NCBI RefSeq assembly: GCF_002575655.3
Contig: NC_053040.3
Span: 223,958,628 to 224,022,627, forward strand
Origin: Aegilops tauschii subsp. strangulata
Lineage: Eukaryota; Streptophyta; Magnoliopsida; Poales; Poaceae
Direction: 5' to 3'
Length of the DNA: 64,000 bases
Each line of letters begins with the position of its first letter. The stretch's first letter is position 1. Positions 58,087 to 64,000 of the stretch are shown here, piece by piece. Under the pieces are notes generated by a model. It was not told the DNA's origin. It searched no databases and saw nothing but the letters and a program-made list of their open reading frames with translations. The position numbers and the translations under genes are program-made.

Positions 58087-60580
58087 TGTGGCACCCCGGC
58101 TCAGAGAAACCGGAATGCCCTGTATTCTGGCCCAATGATCGAGGAGAAGTCTTCTGGAATACAGCACTGCTTAGCATAGAACAAATCAGCTCTTTATTAC
58201 AATCTATATGGGTACGAGGGGGTTACATCGGCACGGCGACACTATGCCTTCCACGGTTGCTCTATGCAAGCAGCAGAACAACACGAAGCAGCGGAATGAC
58301 TACTGGCGGCGGAACAACGACGGCGGTGGTGAACTCCACTCCGCAGGGACTCTGGCTCGAACGCTTATCCTAGCTCGCAAACAAGGGATCCATGGCAAAC
58401 AAGCAATCAAATCCGGCATGACCTGCAAACTGGCATGACACGCCAGGTCAGTACATTGAATGTACTTGCAAGCTCACAGCAACCAAAGCAATCAAGACAG
58501 ACACCATCATGGCAATTACAAGTTAACAAGGATTAACATGATACTATCAGATCAATCATAGCATGAACAAGATGATACAGCTAGAACAACATGAGCATGG
58601 CATAAACATATGAACATGATAATACTAACATGCAACATGATGACGCTAGCATGCACCAACTTACTCTGCTCGGGTTACATCGTAACCATCACCTGCACAA
58701 ACTTACCATCACGGACATCACACGACCATCTCAGGATCCAATCAAGCTTGGTATTAACAATACAGTAGTAATCATTCATGACCACAAGGAGCTTGACCTT
58801 TACCCTTGACTCTCGCATAACACCACAAATCTCCAACAACTCGGTATCCTCGATACCACAATGATCCTCTCACGATCACATAAATATCAACCAACTTCTT
58901 TCATCATCGAACCGGGGTTGTTATTAAGCAAATTATTATTATTACTGTTGACCCATAGTGTGACCGACTATGAACTGGGTCCTTATCCGTGGGCGCGGCT
59001 ATCGATAGATTAAACACACACTCTGCAGAGGTTAGCACACTATACCCACACCACGGAACCCATGGCCTCGCATTCCCATTCGGGTGGACCAACGGCGTTC
59101 TGACAAAACCGATCTACTGCCATGACACTCTCCTGGCCACTCCGACCAACTCCCCTTTGGGCTAAGTCCTGGGTGGCCCCGTGCCTACCAAAGGTACCAA
59201 CGGCCACCGTCGTGCCAAAACGATCCCAAACGGGGACAAGGATCCATACTCAACAACGGGCACACAAGGCTTACGCCATCCTACCTGATCAGGGTAGCGC
59301 CCACGCATAACCTTCCCTCGTTGGAGGCACCGGCGAGAGGCATGACAATAGACCCAGCTAGGACCTCTCATAAAGGTAAGCGTGGTTGCACTGATCAGCT
59401 CGATATGGTGGCACCATGACTCAGCCAACAGTTGTTCAAGTTCAATTTAATCCGGTTAAACTTGAATGCAATATGCTGAGTCATGATAAAATAACATGAT
59501 GCAATTACAATGCATGAGCATGATATCAACATAAACATGGGGTGCAACATAACTACCAACCATATCAACAATGAATCATATCCAACTGAGCATGGCATAA
59601 TGACAAGCATGAATATCACAAGTATAACACTACTCATAGCATAACATGACCACTAGCATCAACAATAAACATCATGCAAGAACATAACGATAAAACTACC
59701 ATGCAAACTTTTAACAACCTGGATGTAAAGGAACTTGCATAACAACGGTACTCGGAACCGACGATAGTCCTGCACCGAAGACCATCACCAACATCCACAT
59801 GTACTACTATCAACCATGACATATTAAAGTAATACTAGTAGGTAGAACATAATAACAATGTGCAAGAAAACATGGCATGACGGTAATCACCGATCCATAA
59901 GCATAACCGAAAAAATGACAGCACTAGCAAAACAACAGACAGTTATTAAAGATTCAAGTGGAAAACCAATGCTACTGCATGGCTATCATGCAAATGGTGG
60001 TTGTGGCTTGCCTGGGGTTGGAGAATACTCCGGAAAGAAGTGCGGAAAGCTCGTGGAAAGATTCGCCGGAAAAGATTCTCACTCAGAGGGGGCTGATTTG
60101 GGGCAAGGGAAAAATGGTCATTTCCATAATGTTAAAACATAATGAGAATGAATCCAACAGAACGGGCTCAAAGAGTCGAAGAAGTGAGCGTTGGTTTCAC
60201 CTCAATCGGAGTTATGGTTCCGGAGTTATGAGGTGTAGAAGACCAAGGACTGTTCTGCAAAAATAATATTCACAGCCGGGTCCCTGAGTGGATAAGACAG
60301 ATGCGCAAAATTAGAAATACGCTTTCTGACTAAGAAAACGTATTGTAGTCTGAAACAGAGGGAAAATACGCTTTCAGGAGAAGAAAGCGTAACATACGGG
60401 ATTACGTTTTCGGGGAAATGAAAACGTACTCTCGGACTTGCCGTGTCCACTTAAGTGATGTGGCAGGGCGGGGCCGGGCGCTGGGTCGCTTACAGGTGGG
60501 GCCCGCCGTTGACTCCCTCTCTCCTCCTCACCTTGTCTTCCTCCTCCCGCGCCTGGACGAACAGGAGCGAGGCAGAGGCG
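58087..60580 (-). mobile_element. 3' portion of a fourth long LTR
   Basis: On the minus strand the LTR end reads CCGGGGTGCCACA. The palindrome pair and the GC-rich GTTGACTCCC...ACAGGAGCGAGG part (60500-60580) align with the corresponding parts of the solo LTR at 28264-32510, though the two differ a lot. The start of the LTR lies right of the window, because a TGATACGTC element interrupts it at 60581; AGGCG (60576-60580) is the expected TSD. No gene is supported. Confidence 0.65.
58999..59030. promoter_or_regulatory. Palindrome pair in the fourth long LTR
   Basis: CTATCGATAG (58999-59008) and CTCTGCAGAG (59021-59030) are perfect palindromes 12 bp apart. The first lacks the central TA-rich step of CTATTCGAATAG yet remains symmetric. 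Confidence 0.5.
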
Positions 60581-62166
60581 TGCTACCTCTTGAGCATTGC
60601 GTTGGTTTTCCCTTGAAGAGGAAAGGGTGATGCAGCAAAGTAGCGTAAGTATTTCCCTCAGTTTTTGAGAACCAAGGTATCAATCCAGTAGGAGGCTATG
60701 CGCGAGTCCCTCGCTCCTACACAAAACAAATAAATCCTCGCAACCAACGTGATAAGGGGTTGTCAATCCCTACACGGTCACATACGAGAGTGAGATCTGA
60801 TAGATATGAAAAGGTAATATTTTTGGTATTTTTATGATAAAGATGCAAAGTAAAATAAAGGCAAAGTAAAAAGCAAAGGAAATAACTAAGTGTTGGAAGA
60901 TTTATATGATGAAGATAGACCCAGGGGCCATAGGTTTCACTAGTGGCTTCTCTCGAGAGCATGAGTATTTTACGGTGGGTGAACAAATTACTGTTGAGCA
61001 ATTGACAGAATTGAGCATAGTTATGAGAATATCTAGGTATGATCATGTATATAGGCATCACGTCTGAGACAAGTAGACCGACTCCTGCCTGCATCTACTA
61101 CTATTACTCCACACATCGACTGCTATCCAGCATGCATCTAGAGTATTAAGTTCATAAGAACAAAGTAACGCCTTAAGCAAGATGACATGATGTAGAGGGA
61201 TAAATTCATGCAATATGATAAAAAACCCCATCTTGTTATCCTCGATGGCAACAATACAATACGTGCCTTGCTGCCCCTACTGTCACTCGGAAAGGACACC
61301 GCAAGATTGAACCCAAAGCTAAGAACTTCTCCCATTGCAAGAAAGATCAACCTAGTAGGCCAAACCAAACTGATAATTCGAAGAGACTTGCAAAGATAAC
61401 CAATCATACATAAAAGAATTCAGAAGATTCAAATATTGTTCATAGATAAACTTGATCATAAACCCACAATTCATCGGTCTCAACAAACACACCACAAAAG
61501 AAGATTACATCGAATAGATCTCCACGAGAGAGGGGGAGAACATTGTATTGAGATCCAAAAAGAGAGAAGAAGCCATCTAGCTACTAACTATGGACCCGAA
61601 GGTCTGAGGTAAACTACTCACACTTCATCGGAGAGGCTATGGTGTTGATGTAGAAGCCCTCCGTGATCGATGCCCCCTCCGACGGAGCTCCGGAACAGGC
61701 CCCAAGATGGGATCTCGTGGGTACAGAAGGTTGCGGTGGTCAAATTAGGTTTTTGGCTCCGTATCTGATCGTTTGGGGGTACGTAGGTATATATAGGAGG
61801 AAGGAGTACGTCGGTGGAGCAACGTGGGGCCCACGAGGGTGGAGGGCGCGCCTGGGGGGGGTTAGGCGCTCCCCCTACCTCGTGGCTTCCTTGAAGCTTT
61901 CTTGACTTAGGGTCCGAGTCTCCTGGATCATGTTCGTTCCAAAAATCACGTTCCCGAAGGTTTCATTCCGTTTGGACTCCGTTTGATATTCTTTTTCTGC
62001 GAAACTCTGAAATAGGCAAAAAACAACAATTCTGGGCTAGGCCTCCCGTTAATAGGTTAGTCCCAAAGATAATATAAAAGTGAATAATAAAGCCCAATAA
62101 TGTCCAAAACAGAAGATAATATAGCATGGAGCAATCAAAAATTATAGATACGTTGGAGACGTATCA
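60581..62166 (-). mobile_element. 3' LTR of a second TGATACGTC-type element
   Basis: 1586 bp, minus strand, from TGATACGTCTCC (at 62166) to AAGAGGTAGCA (at 60581). It contains a TATATATA promoter box at about 61788-61796. It is the inverted counterpart of 4519-6086. Confidence 0.8.
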
Positions 62167-64000
62167 AGCATCCCCAAGCTTAATTCCTGCTCGTCCTCGA
62201 GTAGGTAAATGATAAAAACAGAAGTTTTGATGCGGAATGCTACTAGGCATAATTTCAATGTAATTCTTCTTACTTGTGGTATGAATATTCAGATCTGAAA
62301 GATTCAAGACAAAAGTTTAATATTGACATAAAAATAATAATACTTCAAGCATACTAACTAAGCAATTATGTCTTCTCAAAATAACATGGCCAAAGAAAGT
62401 TCATCCCTACAAAATCATATAGTTTAGTCATGCTCCATTTTCATCACACAAGAATGCTCTCATCATGCACAACCCCGATGACAAGCCAAGCAATTGTTTC
62501 ATACTTTAGTAATCTCAAACTTTATAAACCTTCACGCAATACATGAGCGTGAGCCATGGATATTGCACTATGGGTGGAATAGAGTATAATGAGGGGGTTA
62601 TGTAGAGAAGACAAAAAAGGAGAAAGTCTCACATCAACGAGGCTAATCAATGAGCTATAGAGATGCCCATCGATTGATGTTAATGCAAGGAGTAGGGATT
62701 GCCATGCAACGGATGCACTAGAGCTATAAATGTATGAAAGCTCAACAAAAGAAACTAAGTGGGTGTGCATCCAACTTGCTTGCTCACGAAGACCTAGGGC
62801 ACTTGAGGAGGCCCATTGTTGGAATATACAAGCCAAGTTCTATAATGAAATATTCCCACTAGTATATGAAAGTGACAAAACAAGAGACTCTCTATCATGA
62901 AGATTATGGTGCTAATTTGAAGCACAAGTGTGGAAAAAAGGAGAGTAGCATTGTCCCTTTTTATTTCTTTTTTTGGGCCTTCTTTTTTTGGCCTTTCTCT
63001 TTTTTTATTGGGACAATGCTCTATTAAATGATGATCATCACACTTCTATTTATTTACATCTCAATGATTACAACTCGATACTAGAACAAAGTATGACTCT
63101 ATATGAATGCCTCCGGCGGTGTACCGGGATATGCAATGAATCAAGAGTGACATGTATGAAAGAATTATGAACGGTGGCTTTGCCACAAATACTATGTCAA
63201 CTACATGATCATGCTAAGCAATATGACAATGATGAACGTGTCATGATAAACGGGATGGTGGAAAGTTGCATGGCAATATATCTCGGAATGACTATGGAAA
63301 TGCCATAATAGGTAGGTATGGTGGCTGTTTTGAGGAAGATATAAGGAGGTTTATGTGTGAAAGAGCGTATCATATCACGGGGTTTGGATGCACCGGCGAA
63401 GTTTGCACCAACTCTCAATGTGAGAAAGGGCAATGCATGGTACCGAAGAGGCTAGCAATGATGGAAAGGTGAGAGTGCGTATAATCCATGGACTCAACAT
63501 TAGTCATAAAGAACTCACATACTTACTGCAAAAATCTACAAGTCATCAAAAACCAAGCATTACGTGCATGCTCCTAGGGGGATAGATTGGTAGGAAAAGA
63601 CCATCGCTCGTCCCCGACCGCCACTCATAAGGAGGACAATCAAATAACACCTCATGTTTCAAATTTGTTACATAACGTTTACCATACGTGCATGCTACGG
63701 GACTTGCAAACTTCAACACAAGTATTTCTCAAATTCACAACTACTCAACTAGCACAACTTTAATATCACTACCTCCATATCTCAAAACAATCATCAAGCA
63801 TCAAACTTCTCTTAGTATTCAACACACTCATAAGGAAGTTTTTACAAATCTTGAATACCTAGCATATTAGGATTATTTAAGCAAATTACCATGCTATTTA
63901 AGACTCTCAAAATAATCTAAGTGAAGCATGAGAGATCAATAGTTTCTATAAAACAAATCCACCACCGTGCTCTAAAAGATATAAGTGAAGTATTAGAGCA
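62167..64000 (-). mobile_element. 3' internal region of the second TGATACGTC-type element
   Basis: AAGCTTGGGGATGCT on the minus strand at the border is the polypurine tract. The ORF at 62522-62836 shares most residues with the plus-strand copy at 3725-4180. 62940-63010 is a T-rich low-complexity run. Beyond that only short ORFs appear and no gag or pol motif. The element continues past the window. Confidence 0.65.

Noticed and set aside
62940..63010. T-rich run as a possible terminator or poly(A) tail of a non-LTR element
   Set aside because: It lies within the internal region of an LTR element, with no target duplication or LINE/SINE sequence beside it.

Overview
The window reads as intergenic DNA of a grass of the wheat/barley tribe (Triticeae). 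It carries long terminal repeats I recognise by eye, such as a BARE/WIS/Angela Copia LTR starting (in element orientation) TGTTGGAAATATGCCC. It is a deep stack of nested transposons with no free-standing host gene. Family names come from memory of Triticeae elements and were not searched; boundaries, target-site duplications (TSDs) and reading frames were read from the sequence.

Layout. The base layer is a minus-strand Copia of probable SIRE/Maximus type: the RNase H end of pol lies at 22735-23318 and a degenerate extra ORF downstream of pol at 8766-12166. Left stack: that extra ORF is cut by a long Gypsy LTR (7265-8765), cut by a CACTA end (6087-7264), cut by an LTR element starting TGATACGTC (3752-6086), cut by a Del/Tekay-like Gypsy with a 3.7 kb LTR (1-3751). 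Middle: a 9.4 kb CACTA-type element (12580-21963, TSD CAG) sits between the extra ORF and pol. I see no transposase in it; it carries two B3-like gene candidates on opposite strands, a small basic ORF and a roughly 3 kb dimeric tandem array. Right stack: the Copia pol is cut by a minus-strand Gypsy (23319-34422 visible), which holds a 4.2 kb solo LTR (28264-32510, TSD GGTGT). The 5' LTR of that Gypsy is cut by an LTR element starting TGTAGG (from 34423). That LTR is cut by an Angela-type Copia (35673-57292, TSD TCTGG), which is itself cut by a Tat-lineage Gypsy on the plus strand (37787-50815, TSD ATAAT). Beyond 57705 come the internal region of the TGTAGG element, another long LTR fragment (58087-60580) and a second TGATACGTC element (60581-64000).

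Relative ages from hand-counted LTR differences agree with the nesting: the outer Gypsy about 8%, Angela about 2.2%, Tat 1.5% (8 of 519).

Most notable: (i) the gene-carrying CACTA element with its A-B-A-B-A array; (ii) a spliced antisense gene with its own TATA box inside the Tat Gypsy, apparently broken by only one frameshift although the sense polyprotein has about nine breaks; (iii) a short coding exon with matching splice phases kept in two diverged long LTRs; (iv) a pair of perfect palindromes kept by compensatory change in four long LTRs; (v) a deletion junction with an inverted templated filler.
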